Positions 11,977 to 26,664 of a stretch of DNA of 64,000 nucleotides are shown piece after piece (position 1 is the stretch's first letter; each line of letters begins with the position of its first letter). A program made the translations under genes and the position numbers. Under the pieces are notes generated by a model. It did no database searches and was not told the DNA's origin. It saw only the letters and a list, made by a program, of their open reading frames with translations. This DNA is from Brenneria alni (GTDB lineage: Bacteria > Pseudomonadota > Gammaproteobacteria > Enterobacterales > Enterobacteriaceae): NCBI RefSeq assembly GCF_003666245.1, contig NZ_MJLZ01000001.1, forward strand, positions 62,001 to 126,000. Direction: 5' to 3'.

Positions 11977-13726
11977 CTGAACCCTCTTTTCTGTTAATTA
12001 CAAACTCGTTTTTGTCACCAGTGGGCAATGCGTCAGGTTCTACGTTCATCGTACGTAATACCCCCCCCATAATGGCGCCAAATATCGGTGCTGAAACCGC
12101 ACCGCCGTAATATTTCCCGGCCTGCGGATCGTTGATAACCACGACCAGGGCAAACCGAGGGTTACTGGCGGGTGCAACACCCGCCGTGTAGGCAATGTAT
12201 TTGTTGATGTATTTGCCATCCGGGCCGACTTTTTTCGCCGTCCCGGTTTTAATCGCAATCCGGTAGCCTTTAATGGCCGCCTTGGTGCCGCCGCCGCCCG
12301 GCAGTGCAACACTTTCCATCATATGAACCACGGTGCGCACCAGCGCGTCAGGGAACACACGTTCGCCCGCTACCGGTGGATCAACTTTGGTGATCGACAA
12401 CGGGCGATAAACCCCGAAGCTGCCAATAGTGGCGTAGACTCGCGCTAACTGTAACGGTGTTACCATCAGCCCGTAGCCAAAAGAAAAGGTGGCCCTCTCT
12501 ATGTCAGACCACCGTTGTTTTTGAGGATATAAGCCACTGCTTTCTCCGACCAACCCCAAATTGGTCGCTTTTCCCAATCCCAAACGAGAGTATGTATCGA
12601 CTAACGCAGAGGACGGCATCGCTAACGCCAGTTTGGAAACACCGACGTTACTCGACTTCTGGAGGATCCCGGTCAGGGTTAACTCGTTGTAACGCGCCAC
12701 GTCTTTAATTTCGTGGCCGTTAATGTAATACGGCAGGGTATTGAGGACGCTGTTTTCTTTTATCACGCCGCGTTGCAGCGCCGTCATTACCACCATAGGC
12801 TTCACGGTAGAGCCAGGTTCAAAAATATCGGTAATGGCGCGGTTGCGCATAATATCTTTGGGGGTACCAGCCAGATTATTGGGGTTATAAGACGGGCTGT
12901 TCGCCATCGCCAGCACTTCGCCGGTGTTCACATCCACCAGCACCGCAGTACCGGACTCTGCTTTGTTAAATGCCACTGCGTTGTTCAGTTCACGATAGAC
13001 CAGCGCCTGTAAACGCTCATCAATGCTCAATACCAGATTATGTGCAGCCTGACTGTCAACGGAGGAAATATCTTCAATCACCCGGCCAAACCGATCTTTA
13101 CGCACGGTTCTTTCACCCGGTTGTCCGGTCAGCCAACGGTCAAAACTTTTTTCGACGCCTTCAATACCTTGTCCGTCAATATTGGTGAAACCAATCAAAT
13201 GGGACGTGACCTGACCAGAAGGATAGTAGCGGCGGGATTCCTGACGCAGATTAATGCCAGGCAACTTAAGTTTATGAATATATTCGCCAATGGCCGGGTT
13301 AACCTGACGGGCCAGATAGACAAAGCGCCCTTTGGGGTTGGCATTAATCTTCGCCGCCATCTGATCAAGAGGAATTTCGAGCGCATCAGAGAGCGCCTTC
13401 CAGCGCGTATCCAGTGTGATGCCGCCATTTTCATTCAATTCTTTCGGATCGGCCCAAACTGCATTAACCGGCACGCTTACCGCCAATGGGCGCCCCGCCC
13501 GATCGCTAATCATGCCGCGTGCCGTCGGCACTTCCTGCACGCGCAGCGAACGCATATCACCTTCACGCACCAGTTTATCGGGGTTGATCACCTGAAGATA
13601 AGCCGTACGAACCATCAGGCCGACCATCGCCAGTAGAATGCAGCTACAGAGCAACGCAAAACGCCAGCTAACAAAGCTGGCTTGGTCTTCCTGGCGTTTC
13701 AGTCTTCCTGTACGGGCTGCTTTCAT
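11963..13726 (-). CDS. ftsI: Septal peptidoglycan transpeptidase FtsI (penicillin-binding protein 3)
   Basis: Class B PBP crosslinking septal peptidoglycan, partner of FtsW. 587 residues (E. coli 588). A single N-terminal anchor lies at about residues 20-40. The penicillin-binding motifs are all present: [10 protein letters not shown] with the acylated Ser near residue 307, KSSNVGVSK near 360, and KTGTAKK near 495. No YRIN/YRIK-type insertion near the active site is seen. A run of eight G residues (coding strand, 12,061-12,068) falls within MGGVLRT near the C-terminus; the frame is intact. Confidence 0.98.
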   Translation of the reverse strand: MKAARTGRLKRQEDQASFVSWRFALLCSCILLAMVGLMVRTAYLQVINPDKLVREGDMRSLRVQEVPTARGMISDRAGRPLAVSVPVNAVWADPKELNENGGITLDTRWKALSDALEIPLDQMAAKINANPKGRFVYLARQVNPAIGEYIHKLKLPGINLRQESRRYYPSGQVTSHLIGFTNIDGQGIEGVEKSFDRWLTGQPGERTVRKDRFGRVIEDISSVDSQAAHNLVLSIDERLQALVYRELNNAVAFNKAESGTAVLVDVNTGEVLAMANSPSYNPNNLAGTPKDIMRNRAITDIFEPGSTVKPMVVMTALQRGVIKENSVLNTLPYYINGHEIKDVARYNELTLTGILQKSSNVGVSKLALAMPSSALVDTYSRLGLGKATNLGLVGESSGLYPQKQRWSDIERATFSFGYGLMVTPLQLARVYATIGSFGVYRPLSITKVDPPVAGERVFPDALVRTVVHMMESVALPGGGGTKAAIKGYRIAIKTGTAKKVGPDGKYINKYIAYTAGVAPASNPRFALVVVINDPQAGKYYGGAVSAPIFGAIMGGVLRTMNVEPDALPTGDKNEFVINRKEGSGGRS

Positions 13727-13749
13727 ACCTAATTGGATGCCTGTTTAGT

Positions 13750-14070
13750 TCATTGCTTGATCACAATATTTTCCTGTGACGGATCAACATGTCCCATTTG
13801 CAGTTTTTCCGTCGCGATCCGCTCAACGCGGCTGTGATCCCCTAACGAGTTTTCTTCCAGAATCAGGTTGCGCCATTCAATATCCAACGCATCACGCTCC
13901 AGCAATAGCTGTTCACGTTCTGCGGTAAACAAGCGGGTTTTGTGCGCCGTCGTCACGACAAACACCGCGGAAACCAGGACGGCGATCAGCAGCAACACCG
14001 GGATCTTGGCGTTGCGCAGCAGATCTTCACCGATGACGCCGACCAGGCCGTGGCGTTCATTGCCTATCAT
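13750..14070 (-). CDS. ftsL: Cell division protein FtsL
   Basis: Small bitopic divisome protein forming the FtsQLB complex. 106 residues: cytoplasmic N-terminus, one hydrophobic span (about residues 22-41), then a periplasmic coiled coil with the conserved segment [20 protein letters not shown] and the end [11 protein letters not shown]. coli FtsL is 121 residues; the difference is a shorter cytoplasmic N-terminus starting [11 protein letters not shown]. Its start overlaps the rsmH stop by four bases. Confidence 0.96.
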   Translation of the reverse strand: MIGNERHGLVGVIGEDLLRNAKIPVLLLIAVLVSAVFVVTTAHKTRLFTAEREQLLLERDALDIEWRNLILEENSLGDHSRVERIATEKLQMGHVDPSQENIVIKQ

Positions 14071-15008
14071 GCTGACAACCTCTCGGCAAACCGCAACACT
14101 GAACTGCGGGCTCGCGGGTTTTCTGCCACTTCTTCAGCAGAAGGCATCATTTTCCCTAACGACTTAAGCGTTTGCCCGCCCTGGCTGCGTAGTTGTTCTT
14201 CCGTCAACGGCATACCTGCCGGAACCTGTGGCCCCCGGCTCTGATGACGGATAAAGCGCTTAACGATTCTGTCTTCCAGCGAATGAAAACTGATGACAGA
14301 CAAACGGCCATGCGGAGCCAACACGCTCAACGCACCGTTCAGCGCCTGTTCAATTTCTTCCAGCTCACTGTTGATATAGATTCGGATGGCCTGGAAACTG
14401 CGCGTCGCCGGATGTTTATGTTTTTCACGAATCGGGCTGGCGGCAGCAATCAATTCGGCCAGTTCCCTGGTACGCGTCATCGGCTCGGTACGGTTACGCT
14501 CGACGATGGCGCGGGCGATACGTTTGGCAAAGCGCTCTTCACCGAAGGTTTTTAATACCCAGGCAATATCTTCCGCTTCCGCTTTCATTAGCCATTCGGC
14601 AGCGGAAAGCCCACGAGTCGGGTCCATTCGCATATCCAGCGGGCCATCGCGCATAAATGAAAAACCGCGTTCAGGATCGTCGAGCTGTGGCGAAGAAACC
14701 CCCAGATCCAACAACACACCGTCAATACGCCCGATCAGATCGCGCTCCGCCATATAGTCGGCCAGCGCGGAGAACGGGCCATGAATAATAGAAAACCGGG
14801 GATCGCCTATCGCTTTAGCGGCTTCAATAGCCTGGGGATCGCGATCTATCGCCAGTAAGCGTCCTTCCGGTCCCAATTGGGAAAGAATAAGGCGAGAATG
14901 GCCGCCACGGCCAAAAGTGCCGTCTATATAGGTTCCGTTACTGCGAATGTTCAGGCCGTTAACGGCTTCATCCAACAGCACAGTCGTGTGTTTATAATTT
15001 TCCGGCAT
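14067..15008 (-). CDS. rsmH: 16S rRNA (cytosine-1402 N4)-methyltransferase RsmH (MraW)
   Basis: SAM-dependent methyltransferase modifying N4 of C1402 in the 16S rRNA decoding centre. 313 residues. The SAM-binding loop [16 protein letters not shown] is near residue 35, with [22 protein letters not shown] and [13 protein letters not shown] as further family signatures. Second gene of the dcw operon, two bases downstream of mraZ. Confidence 0.98.
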   Translation of the reverse strand: MPENYKHTTVLLDEAVNGLNIRSNGTYIDGTFGRGGHSRLILSQLGPEGRLLAIDRDPQAIEAAKAIGDPRFSIIHGPFSALADYMAERDLIGRIDGVLLDLGVSSPQLDDPERGFSFMRDGPLDMRMDPTRGLSAAEWLMKAEAEDIAWVLKTFGEERFAKRIARAIVERNRTEPMTRTRELAELIAAASPIREKHKHPATRSFQAIRIYINSELEEIEQALNGALSVLAPHGRLSVISFHSLEDRIVKRFIRHQSRGPQVPAGMPLTEEQLRSQGGQTLKSLGKMMPSAEEVAENPRARSSVLRFAERLSA

Positions 15009-15010
15009 GA

Positions 15011-15469
15011 CTATAGTGATAAGTCCTGCAACCGCTCAGACAACGGTTCCTGAGTCGATTGTTCAGCGTCGATATCTTCCTTGACCTGTTGATACCAAGT
15101 CTGTTCATCCCACAGTTCAAACTTGTTGAACTGCCCGACCAGCATCACTTCTTTTGTAAGGCCTGCGTGCTGCCGCAACGTACTGGCAATTAATAAACGC
15201 CCTGCATTGTCCATCTGACACTCGCTGGCATGACCCAACAACAAACGCTGAACGCGGCGCTCGGCAGGGTTCATACTCGACAGGCGAGAAAGTTTCTGTT
15301 CAATAATTTCCCACTCAGGCAACGGGTAAAGCAGCAGGCACGGCTGATGAAGATCAATGGTGCAAACCATTTGACCTTGCGATTCCCCGTTCAGCGTTTC
15401 CCGATAACGGGTAGGTACGGCAAGCCGCCCCTTGCTGTCGAGATTAACCAGCGTAGCCCCACGAAACAT
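15011..15469 (-). CDS. mraZ: Transcriptional regulator MraZ
   Basis: Ring-forming AbrB-like DNA-binding protein that represses its own dcw operon. 152 residues with the two family DXXXR repeats, [13 protein letters not shown] (about residue 10) and [13 protein letters not shown] (about residue 85). It is the first gene of the run and its expected operator, three TGGGA-like boxes, lies just upstream, so autoregulation appears conserved. Confidence 0.97.
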   Translation of the reverse strand: MFRGATLVNLDSKGRLAVPTRYRETLNGESQGQMVCTIDLHQPCLLLYPLPEWEIIEQKLSRLSSMNPAERRVQRLLLGHASECQMDNAGRLLIASTLRQHAGLTKEVMLVGQFNKFELWDEQTWYQQVKEDIDAEQSTQEPLSERLQDLSL

Positions 15470-15497
15470 GCCTGAGTTACCTCTTAATAACCTTTTT

Positions 15498-15522
15498 CAC
15501 CACTTTACCCCACAAATTCCCA
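15498..15522 (-). promoter_or_regulatory. MraZ operator (three 5-bp boxes)
   Basis: Read on the minus strand there are three five-base boxes, TGGGA, TGGGG and TGGTG, separated by exactly five bases each. This is the direct-repeat arrangement known for MraZ binding upstream of mraZ. The boxes sit between the promoter and the mraZ start codon. The identification is by spacing and consensus. Confidence 0.85.
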
Positions 15523-15530
15523 CATTGATG

Positions 15531-15560
15531 AGTGTACGGAGGGTATGAAAACCTTGTCAA
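15531..15560 (-). promoter_or_regulatory. dcw operon promoter (Pmra)
   Basis: On the minus strand a perfect TTGACA (15,560-15,555) is followed after 18 bases by TACACT (15,536-15,531), a good sigma-70 pair placed just upstream of the MraZ boxes. It matches the position of the E. coli mra promoter that drives the division cluster. Confidence 0.8.
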
Positions 15561-16353
15561 GCCAGAGCGGGCGTGCTTTGGAATTATTTCTGTATGAATT
15601 AGGGCTGAAATGAAAGTAAAAGGAATAAGGAGGGATAATTAAAAAAGATTAAGGTCATGAAAATTTGAGAGAAATTTACTCGTGGAATAACCTTGCATAA
15701 AGATATGGCGATCGTTTTTCATTGATTGATTATTTTTTATTGTCACAAACTGATACCAAATATAAATATTTAAGAATAGTCTTAAACCACCGCAAGCCTT
15801 GCATGGCAAGGCTTTCACTCGCCAGGCGCCATTATACCGCTGTTATTAACATTTTCCCAATGCCACATTATTCACATCAACATCATCGTTTCTTTATTAA
15901 TTACCCGATTTACCCTGTCTTACGTTTTCCATCCGTTACTAAAAAAGAAAAACTCTGTTTGTACGGAACAAAATAATTAACCTCTGTAGCCGTCCGTTTG
16001 ACGACAATGAAAAAGACGCCGCTATTTTCCCGCCCTTTACATCACCACGTTATTCCCCCTTTTATTAAGTCTTTCATCCCTTATTGGACGAACCGTGACA
16101 AAAAATATCAACTCTTTGTTTATAAACATATTTACTCTTCATCTCATGATAAATGAACGAATCAGCACATTGGCAAAAATAAAGTAGCGAGAAAACCGAT
16201 AAAATTCTCAAAAATAAATATTTTTAGCTACTTAACAAGCAATAAAGCAGTGATGTAAACTATTTAAAACTTTAAAAGCAAAACAAAAAACCAGCATTGC
16301 ATATTTACTCTGATTTTTGTTCGCTTCGTCATCTTAAATGGGAGTGAATGGGT
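15561..16353. other. AT-rich gene-free interval between Pmra and alaE
   Basis: About 790 bases with many A/T runs and no convincing coding frame. The only clear structure is a perfect 9-base inverted repeat with a three-base loop (AAGCCTTGC atg GCAAGGCTT, about 15,793-15,813), without a strong U-tract. The interval probably carries the alaE promoter. Confidence 0.6.
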
Positions 16354-16797
16354 ATGCTTTTTTCCCCTACATCACGGCTGCGTAGTGCAACGGCGGATAC
16401 GTTCGCCTTAGTCATTTACTGCTTTATTACCGGCATGGTGATTGAGATCTGGCTTTCCGGCATGAGCGTTGAACAGTCTTTCTCTTCGCGTCTGCTGTCT
16501 ATTCCAGTCAATATCGTCATTGCCTGGCCATACGGCATTTACCGCGACCACGTACTCAATTTCGCCAAACACCACGGCCCGCAACACTTTCTGATGCGCA
16601 ACCTTGCCGATCTGTTTGCCTATGTCAGTTTCCAGTCTCCGGTTTATGCCGCCATTCTTTGGACTATTGGGGCGGATTCAGCACAAATGCTGACTGCCGT
16701 TGCCAGCAATGTGGTGATCTCAATGGTGATGGGGGTGCTGTATGGCTATTTTCTCGAATACTGCCGCCGATTATTCCGGGTTGCCATCTCTGGGTAG
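16354..16797 (+). CDS. alaE: L-alanine exporter AlaE
   Basis: Inner-membrane exporter protecting against toxic intracellular L-alanine. About 147 residues with four hydrophobic spans. Family signatures are [35 protein letters not shown] and the C-terminal [17 protein letters not shown]. An ATG six bases upstream (16,348) is only three bases from the GGAG ribosome site at 16,341; the ATG at 16,354 is nine bases from it and gives the family's [10 protein letters not shown]-type start. In E. coli alaE lies far away; here it sits between mraZ and cra. Confidence 0.9.
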   Translation: MLFSPTSRLRSATADTFALVIYCFITGMVIEIWLSGMSVEQSFSSRLLSIPVNIVIAWPYGIYRDHVLNFAKHHGPQHFLMRNLADLFAYVSFQSPVYAAILWTIGADSAQMLTAVASNVVISMVMGVLYGYFLEYCRRLFRVAISG

Positions 16798-16862
16798 CAG
16801 CATCGGCAGGAAAAGTAGTAAGCGCCATATTGTAGGGAATATGGCGCAATGGAAGGGCGATG

Positions 16863-17867
16863 TTAACGTCGGCTGAGTGAACCCCGGCGATAAAGATTAC
16901 GGCGAATGCGGTTAAGCCCCGGCTTAGGTCTTCTTGGCTCATCCAGACTAGCCAGTACCAGCTCCAGAACCCGTTCAGCCACTTCACGGTGACGCTGCGC
17001 GACAGACAAAACCGGGCATTCCAGAAAGTCCAGCAATTCGTTATCGCCAAAGGTGGCGATAGCCAGATTACTCGGCAGGCGCCCATTCAGCTTCAACGTA
17101 ACATCCATCACACCCTGTAAAAGTGGAAAAGCGGTGGTAAATAGCGCCTTAGGCATAGGATGATCTTTAAGATACTCAGCAAATACCGCTGCCGCCGCTA
17201 CACGCTCATAGCTATTGGCATAGAGATAATGCACTTCCCGTAGATCGTTCGCCCAAGCCTGACGAAAACCCTGCTCACGCAAGAAACTGACGGAAAGCTC
17301 AGGTAATGCCCCCAGATAAAGAATGGACTCCGCCGGCACTTTTCTGAGCTCTTGCGCCAGCATTTCAGCGTCTTCGAGATCGGCGCCGACCACGCTGGTA
17401 AAGTGTTCACGATCCAATGCCCTGTCCAGGGCGATAATCGGCAAACTACCGTTCACCCAACGCTGATAGAACGGGTGCTCCGGTGGTAATGCCGTTGACA
17501 CGATAATTGCGTCGACCTGACGCTGTAACAGATGTTCAATGCAGCGCATCTCGTTATCCGGCTGATCTTCAGAGCAGGCAATTAATAATTGATACCCGCG
17601 TTGCCGGGCCTGACGCTCCAGATAATTGGCAATCCGCGTATAGCTGGTATTTTCCAAATCAGGAATAACCAATCCAATAGAGCGCGTACGTCCAGCACGT
17701 AATCCGGCAGCGACGGCGTTGGGATGATAATTGTGCTCCCTGACCACAGCCATGACTTTCTCAACGGTCTTATCGCTGACGCGATATTGTTTTGCTTTTC
17801 CGTTGATCACATAACTGGCAGTAGTGCGTGAAACACCCGCAAGACGCGCGATTTCATCCAGTTTCAC
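16863..17867 (-). CDS. cra: Catabolite repressor/activator Cra (FruR)
   Basis: LacI-family regulator of central carbon flux, released from DNA by fructose-1-phosphate or fructose-1,6-bisphosphate. 334 residues, the usual length. N-terminal helix-turn-helix [20 protein letters not shown], hinge region at about 45-60, then a periplasmic-binding-protein-like effector domain. Next to the mraZ side as in E. coli, with alaE in between. Confidence 0.97.
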   Translation of the reverse strand: MKLDEIARLAGVSRTTASYVINGKAKQYRVSDKTVEKVMAVVREHNYHPNAVAAGLRAGRTRSIGLVIPDLENTSYTRIANYLERQARQRGYQLLIACSEDQPDNEMRCIEHLLQRQVDAIIVSTALPPEHPFYQRWVNGSLPIIALDRALDREHFTSVVGADLEDAEMLAQELRKVPAESILYLGALPELSVSFLREQGFRQAWANDLREVHYLYANSYERVAAAAVFAEYLKDHPMPKALFTTAFPLLQGVMDVTLKLNGRLPSNLAIATFGDNELLDFLECPVLSVAQRHREVAERVLELVLASLDEPRRPKPGLNRIRRNLYRRGSLSRR

Positions 17868-17995
17868 GTTGACCCCTTAGTAAGCCGGATAAATAAAATA
17901 GAGCGATGACCATAAACTCATCATGGATATCACATAGATCTAACAGCAGAAGCGACTGAACGGCAACCGCTTTATCATATATAGGTTATAGGCGG

Positions 17996-18036
17996 AAAAA
18001 TTAAGAGGCCCGATGCTATTATCGAGCCTCTTAAAA
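17996..18036. terminator. Terminator downstream of ilvH
   Basis: A 14-base inverted repeat, TTAAGAGGCCCGAT (18,001-18,014) with ATCGAGCCTCTTAA (18,021-18,034), one internal mismatch. On the minus strand the stem is followed by a run of U residues, so it should end ilvIH transcripts. The A-rich flank on the other side is also compatible with weak bidirectional use. Confidence 0.8.
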
Positions 18037-18059
18037 CGAAAAATCAGCAAACAAGAACT

Positions 18060-18551
18060 TTAGCGCATGATTTTATCACCACGGGATACGCCAACGATCC
18101 CTGAACGCGCCACTTCCACAATCTCCGCCACTTCACGCACGGCATTAAGGAACGCATCCAGCTTGTCGCTGGTTCCCGCCAGCTGAACGGTATAAAGCGA
18201 GGAGGTGACATCCACAATCTGCCCGCGGAAAATCTCAGCGCAACGTTTGACCTCTTCACGGCCATACCCCGTCGCCTGTAGTTTCACCAGCATGATTTCA
18301 CGCTCAACGTGAGAACCCTGCCCCAGTTCGCTGACACGTAAAACATCTACCAGCTTATGCAGTTGCTTCTCAATTTGCTCCAACACTTTGGCGTCGCCGA
18401 CCGTTTGGATAGTCATGCGCGACAACGTGGGATCGTCGGTGGGTGCGACCGTCAGACTTTCAATGTTGTAGCCACGCTGCGAAAACAAGCCGACGACGCG
18501 TGATAATGCACCTGATTCATTTTCAAGTAATACCGATAAAATCCGACGCAT
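18060..18551 (-). CDS. ilvH: Acetohydroxyacid synthase III small (regulatory) subunit
   Basis: Valine-sensing regulatory subunit of AHAS III. 163 residues from [19 protein letters not shown] at 18,551, exactly the E. coli length. N-terminal ACT domain ([26 protein letters not shown]) and C-terminal regulatory domain ending SRGDKIMR. An upstream in-frame start would extend into ilvI and is not needed. Two bases from the ilvI stop. Because ilvB is broken in this window, AHAS III is the only complete AHAS seen here. Confidence 0.97.
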   Translation of the reverse strand: MRRILSVLLENESGALSRVVGLFSQRGYNIESLTVAPTDDPTLSRMTIQTVGDAKVLEQIEKQLHKLVDVLRVSELGQGSHVEREIMLVKLQATGYGREEVKRCAEIFRGQIVDVTSSLYTVQLAGTSDKLDAFLNAVREVAEIVEVARSGIVGVSRGDKIMR

Positions 18552-18553
18552 GA

Positions 18554-20272
18554 TCAGGTCCTCTCCGTTTTGCTTAACCACATTTCATCCATCCCACCGC
18601 TACGGATCTGCATGGGGTACACATGCTCACTGCTGTCAATTCTGACATCCACAAACACCAGCCGGTTTTTCTGCGCCAGCGCCTGCGACAACTTGCTTTC
18701 CAATTCGTCAGGCGTGTCAATGGAAATACCGACATGCCCATAAGCCTCTGCCAGCTTGACGAAATCCGGTAGGGATTCCATATAGGAACTGGAATGACGG
18801 CCAGAATAAATCATGTCCTGCCACTGTTTTACCATGCCGAGGAAACGGTTGTTCAGGTTAACCACCACTATTGGCAAGTCATATTGCAGCGCGGTGGAAA
18901 GCTCCTGAATGTTCATCTGAATACTGCCGTCACCGGTCACACAGATAACCGTTTCCTGCGGTAGCGCCAGCTTAATCCCCAATGCGGCAGGCAGGCCGAA
19001 TCCCATGGTTCCCAAACCGCCGGAGTTAACCCAACGACGCGGTAGATCGAAAGGATAATAAAGCGCGGCAAACATCTGGTGCTGCCCCACATCCGATGCG
19101 ACATAAGCATTGCCGTGAGTCAGCCGATGTAATGTTTCGATCACCGCCTGTGGCTTGATGGTGTCGCCGTCCGTGCTGTACTTCAAACAATTGCGCGCTC
19201 GCCACTGCTCAATGTCCCGCCACCAGTCACGTAATGCATCAAACGGCTGCCGAGCTTCATCCTGCGCCAGTAACTCCAGCATCAGGGTTAATACCTGCCT
19301 GGCATCCCCGACGATCGGAATATCCGCATTTACCGTTTTGGAGATCGAGGCCGGATCGATGTCAATGTGCAATACCGTGGCATCCGGGCAGTATTTTGCC
19401 AGATTATTGGTGGTGCGATCGTCAAAACGCACGCCCACGGCGAAGATTACATCGGCATTATGCATCGCCATATTGGCTTCGTAAGTACCATGCATCCCCA
19501 GCATTCCCAGGCATTGACGATGTGTTCCGGGGAATCCGCCCAATCCCATCAATGAACTGGTTACCGGCAGGTTGAGCTTTTCTGCCAACGCCAGCAGTTC
19601 CTGATGACAGCCGGAGTTAATCACACCGCCACCGCTGTAAATAATCGGTTTTTCCGCCGCCAGCAGGGTTTGTAATGCACGCCGAATCTGCCCTTTATGC
19701 CCCTGAACCGTCGGATTATAGGAACGCATACTGACATGATCGGGATAAGCGTAAGGCAGCTTATTAGCCGGATTCATAACATCTTTAGGTAAATCCACCA
19801 CCACCGGGCCGGGACGACCGCTGGATGCCAGATAAAAGGCTTTTTTCAGTATGGTCGGAACGTCTTCCGCCTGCTTGATCAGGAAACTGTGCTTCACAAT
19901 GGGGCGGGAAATGCCCACCATATCGCACTCCTGAAAGGCATCATAACCAATCAGCGATGTCGCAACCTGACCGGAGAGCACCACCAGAGGAATCGAGTCC
20001 ATATAGGCGGTGGCGATACCGGTGATGGCGTTAGTCGCGCCGGGACCAGACGTCACCAGCACCACGCCAACCTCACCGGTGGCGCGCGCATAGCCATCGG
20101 CCATATGCACGGCACCTTGTTCGTGGCGCACCAAAATATGTTCAATACCGCCAACCGTATGCAAGGCATCGTAAATATCCAGCACCGCACCGCCGGGATA
20201 GCCGAATACATGTTTTACGCCCTGATCGATTAACGATCGAACCACCATCTCGGCGCCTGACAACATCTCCAT
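18554..20272 (-). CDS. ilvI: Acetohydroxyacid synthase III large (catalytic) subunit
   Basis: TPP- and FAD-dependent enzyme making acetolactate and acetohydroxybutyrate for valine, isoleucine and leucine. About 572 residues from [18 protein letters not shown]. The catalytic Glu lies in [15 protein letters not shown], and the TPP motif is [13 protein letters not shown] followed by VVNLNN. The ATG at 20,272 has AAGAGG seven bases upstream; a further ATG six codons earlier contains that ribosome site in its own codons and is rejected. Confidence 0.97.
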   Translation of the reverse strand: MEMLSGAEMVVRSLIDQGVKHVFGYPGGAVLDIYDALHTVGGIEHILVRHEQGAVHMADGYARATGEVGVVLVTSGPGATNAITGIATAYMDSIPLVVLSGQVATSLIGYDAFQECDMVGISRPIVKHSFLIKQAEDVPTILKKAFYLASSGRPGPVVVDLPKDVMNPANKLPYAYPDHVSMRSYNPTVQGHKGQIRRALQTLLAAEKPIIYSGGGVINSGCHQELLALAEKLNLPVTSSLMGLGGFPGTHRQCLGMLGMHGTYEANMAMHNADVIFAVGVRFDDRTTNNLAKYCPDATVLHIDIDPASISKTVNADIPIVGDARQVLTLMLELLAQDEARQPFDALRDWWRDIEQWRARNCLKYSTDGDTIKPQAVIETLHRLTHGNAYVASDVGQHQMFAALYYPFDLPRRWVNSGGLGTMGFGLPAALGIKLALPQETVICVTGDGSIQMNIQELSTALQYDLPIVVVNLNNRFLGMVKQWQDMIYSGRHSSSYMESLPDFVKLAEAYGHVGISIDTPDELESKLSQALAQKNRLVFVDVRIDSSEHVYPMQIRSGGMDEMWLSKTERT

Positions 20273-20367
20273 GGGTTTGCCTCTTAACACAACTGGGTTT
20301 TAGATATAACTCATCAACATAACGCACCATTATCCTCAGAGAAAGCGCTTTTCTGCAACGGCAACCA

Positions 20368-22173
20368 TCATGATTCAGGATACATGGCATCAATTTCCAA
20401 CTGATAACGCTGATGAATCACCTTACGCCGCAATTTCAATGTGGGGGTCAACTCCCCCTCATCCATTGAGAATGGCGCAGACAGCAAAGTAAATTTTTTC
20501 ACCTGTTCAAAGCGGGCCAGCTCTTTTTGCATTTCGCGCAGGCGCTGTTCAAACAGTTCGATAATATGGCTGTGACGCAGCAGTTCCAGACGATCGTGAT
20601 ATTTCAGATTGATAGAGCGGGCATACTCTTCCAGCGCCTCAAAACAGGGAACAATCAGCGCCGACACGTACTTCCGTGCATCGGCAATCACCGCAACCTG
20701 CTCAATAAAGCGATCCTGCCCGAGCGTGCCTTCCAGATATTGTGGCGCGATGTATTTACCGCCAGAGGTTTTCATCAGATCTTTCAGGCGCTCGGTAATA
20801 AACAGATTACCTTCAGCATCCAGCTCACCGGCATCACCGGTTTTAAGCCAGCCATCAGCCGTAAATACATCATGCGTTTCCTGCGGACGCTGGAAATAAC
20901 CACGCATCACCGTGGCGCCGCGTACCTGAATCTCATTATCCGCGCCGATCCTAACCTCAATCTCCGGTAAGGGCGTACCAATTGAACCCAGCCGGAAGTT
21001 CTCTTCTTCCCAACAGGAAACAGTGGCGCAAGATTCTGTCAGGCCATAGCCATAGACAATGCGGATCCCCATAGACTCGAAAAACAGAATAATTTTGTCG
21101 TCTAACCGTGCACCGGCGGCGGGCAGAAATCTGACCTGCCCGCCCAGCAACTGGCGTAATTTGCCCAGCACCAGACGGTCTGCATAGCGGTGCGTAAGGC
21201 TGTGCAATACGCCAGGTTGTTTACCGGCAAGACGCCGCAGAAAAACCTGTTGCCCCTGAGCGATAGCCCAGCGGAACAACTGCTGACGATACCAGGACGA
21301 CTGAGCCACTTTTTCATGTATAGCGCGATAAACTTTTTCGTAGAAGCGGGGAACGGCGCACATCACTGTCGGTTTAACGGCCTGCATGGCGGCACGAACC
21401 TGATTGGTATCGCTGAGATACACATTTTGTGCTCCGCTGTGCATGACGAAAAAACTCCAGGCGCGTTCAAACACATGTGACAACGGCAGAAAACACAGGG
21501 AAATATCCGCATCCGATACACTCAAACGCTGATCGTGCAGCTTAAGCTGCATCGCCATGTTGGTGTAGTCCAGCATCACCCCTTTGGGTTCCCCCGTGGT
21601 GCCGGAGGTATAGATCAGCGTAAACAGATCGTTGAGGTCACGGCTGTCAATACGGCGTTGCAGTTCCTCGCGCCAATACGCGTCTACCGCCTGAGCTTCA
21701 AATTCGCGCAGCGACACGGCAATATCACAACCGCGTAAATCCATGCCGTCGTCCATAACAATAATATGGCGTAATTGAGGACAGGTTTCCTGTAACGCCA
21801 GCAAGGCGTCAAACTGCGTCTGGCCGCCGACAAAAATGGTACGGATATCGGCATCATTAATAATGAATGCCGCCTGTGCGGCAGTGTTGGTCGCATAGAT
21901 CGGTACGCTGATAGCGCGCAGATGCAGCATCGCCAGATCAACCAGCGACCAGTTCATTGAGTTATGAGAGAAAATTGCCGCACGTTCCTGCACATCCAGT
22001 CCTTGCGCTAACAGGGCGCTGGCAATTCGCTGAATACGCTTACCCGCCTGTGCCCAGGTAAGCCGCCGCTCACCGTCCGGCGTCCATTCCCGTAACGCTG
22101 CACGACCTGAACAATGTTCAATCTGCTGCTGTACCCGGCGTACTACATGATATTGCTGTAAATGATTATTCAT
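20368..22173 (-). CDS. Long-chain acyl-CoA synthetase-like AMP-dependent ligase
   Basis: A member of the ANL adenylating enzyme superfamily, closest in layout to the FAA1/AMP-forming long-chain acyl-CoA synthetases; the substrate is inferred, not shown. About 601 residues from MNNHLQQYHVVRR. Motifs are TLIYTSGTTGEPKGVML (ATP loop), VYGYGLTESCATVS, LKTGDAGELDAEGNLFITER and the lysine loop KTSGGKYIAPQYLE. An upstream in-frame ATG would add 33 residues that do not look like the family. It stands divergently from leuL, in the place E. coli has the regulator leuO. Confidence 0.85.
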   Translation of the reverse strand: MNNHLQQYHVVRRVQQQIEHCSGRAALREWTPDGERRLTWAQAGKRIQRIASALLAQGLDVQERAAIFSHNSMNWSLVDLAMLHLRAISVPIYATNTAAQAAFIINDADIRTIFVGGQTQFDALLALQETCPQLRHIIVMDDGMDLRGCDIAVSLREFEAQAVDAYWREELQRRIDSRDLNDLFTLIYTSGTTGEPKGVMLDYTNMAMQLKLHDQRLSVSDADISLCFLPLSHVFERAWSFFVMHSGAQNVYLSDTNQVRAAMQAVKPTVMCAVPRFYEKVYRAIHEKVAQSSWYRQQLFRWAIAQGQQVFLRRLAGKQPGVLHSLTHRYADRLVLGKLRQLLGGQVRFLPAAGARLDDKIILFFESMGIRIVYGYGLTESCATVSCWEEENFRLGSIGTPLPEIEVRIGADNEIQVRGATVMRGYFQRPQETHDVFTADGWLKTGDAGELDAEGNLFITERLKDLMKTSGGKYIAPQYLEGTLGQDRFIEQVAVIADARKYVSALIVPCFEALEEYARSINLKYHDRLELLRHSHIIELFEQRLREMQKELARFEQVKKFTLLSAPFSMDEGELTPTLKLRRKVIHQRYQLEIDAMYPES

Positions 22174-22338
22174 TGGCAAAAGACTACCCACAGAGAAAGT
22201 TAGCCTGAAAATTTCAGCGTACAGTTGTATATTATTTTGGCCGCAGTCTACTGATATCATAAAAAACCGCAACGTTCTTTCTGAGATAAATAATGACCGT
22301 TATAGTTTAATTGACGCACATCACACCCAAATCAAATA

Positions 22339-22367
22339 TTGACATAACCCTGCTGATTAAGTATCAA
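22339..22367 (+). promoter_or_regulatory. leuABCD promoter
   Basis: TTGACA (22,339-22,344), a 17-base spacer and TATCAA (22,362-22,367) form a good sigma-70 promoter about 35 bases upstream of the leuL start codon. Confidence 0.75.
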
Positions 22368-22401
22368 TAGAGCACTACAGAATTTCAGATGACGAGACTT
22401 C

Positions 22402-22485
22402 ATGTTCAACTTCACTTTCCTACTAGGGCTACTACTAAACGCATCTACGTTGCGCGGTATGCTGGTGGGTAAGATTCGGAACTGA
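22402..22485 (+). CDS. leuL: leu operon leader peptide LeuL
   Basis: A 27-codon leader ORF whose translation senses charged leucyl-tRNA and controls attenuation of leuABCD. It contains five CTA leucine codons in a six-codon stretch (LLGLLL), followed by NASTLRG, as in E. coli LeuL (LLLLNASSLRG). The rare CTA codon makes ribosome stalling sensitive to leucyl-tRNA supply. It ends 22 bases before the attenuator hairpin. Confidence 0.92.
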   Translation: MFNFTFLLGLLLNASTLRGMLVGKIRN

Positions 22486-22501
22486 TTTCACGCCACCAAT
22501 T

Positions 22502-22534
22502 AAAAAACCCGCGCCGATGCGCGGGTTTTTTTTT
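22502..22534 (+). terminator. leu operon attenuator terminator
   Basis: A seven-base GC stem, CCCGCGC / GCGCGGG with loop CGAT, flanked by A6 and T9 runs. It is the rho-independent terminator that is avoided when ribosomes stall in leuL. It lies 43 bases before leuA. Confidence 0.92.
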
Positions 22535-22576
22535 AACTCGCCCGGCACTAAGTAAATACGACAAGGAAACAAACCG

Positions 22577-26651
<4,075 letters not shown>

Positions 26652-26664
26652 GAGAGAAACCGAC

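Noticed and set aside
12061-12068. Run of eight C (G on the coding strand) in ftsI as a possible phase-variation tract
   Set aside because: The frame is intact and ftsI is essential, so switching would be lethal. Treated as chance.
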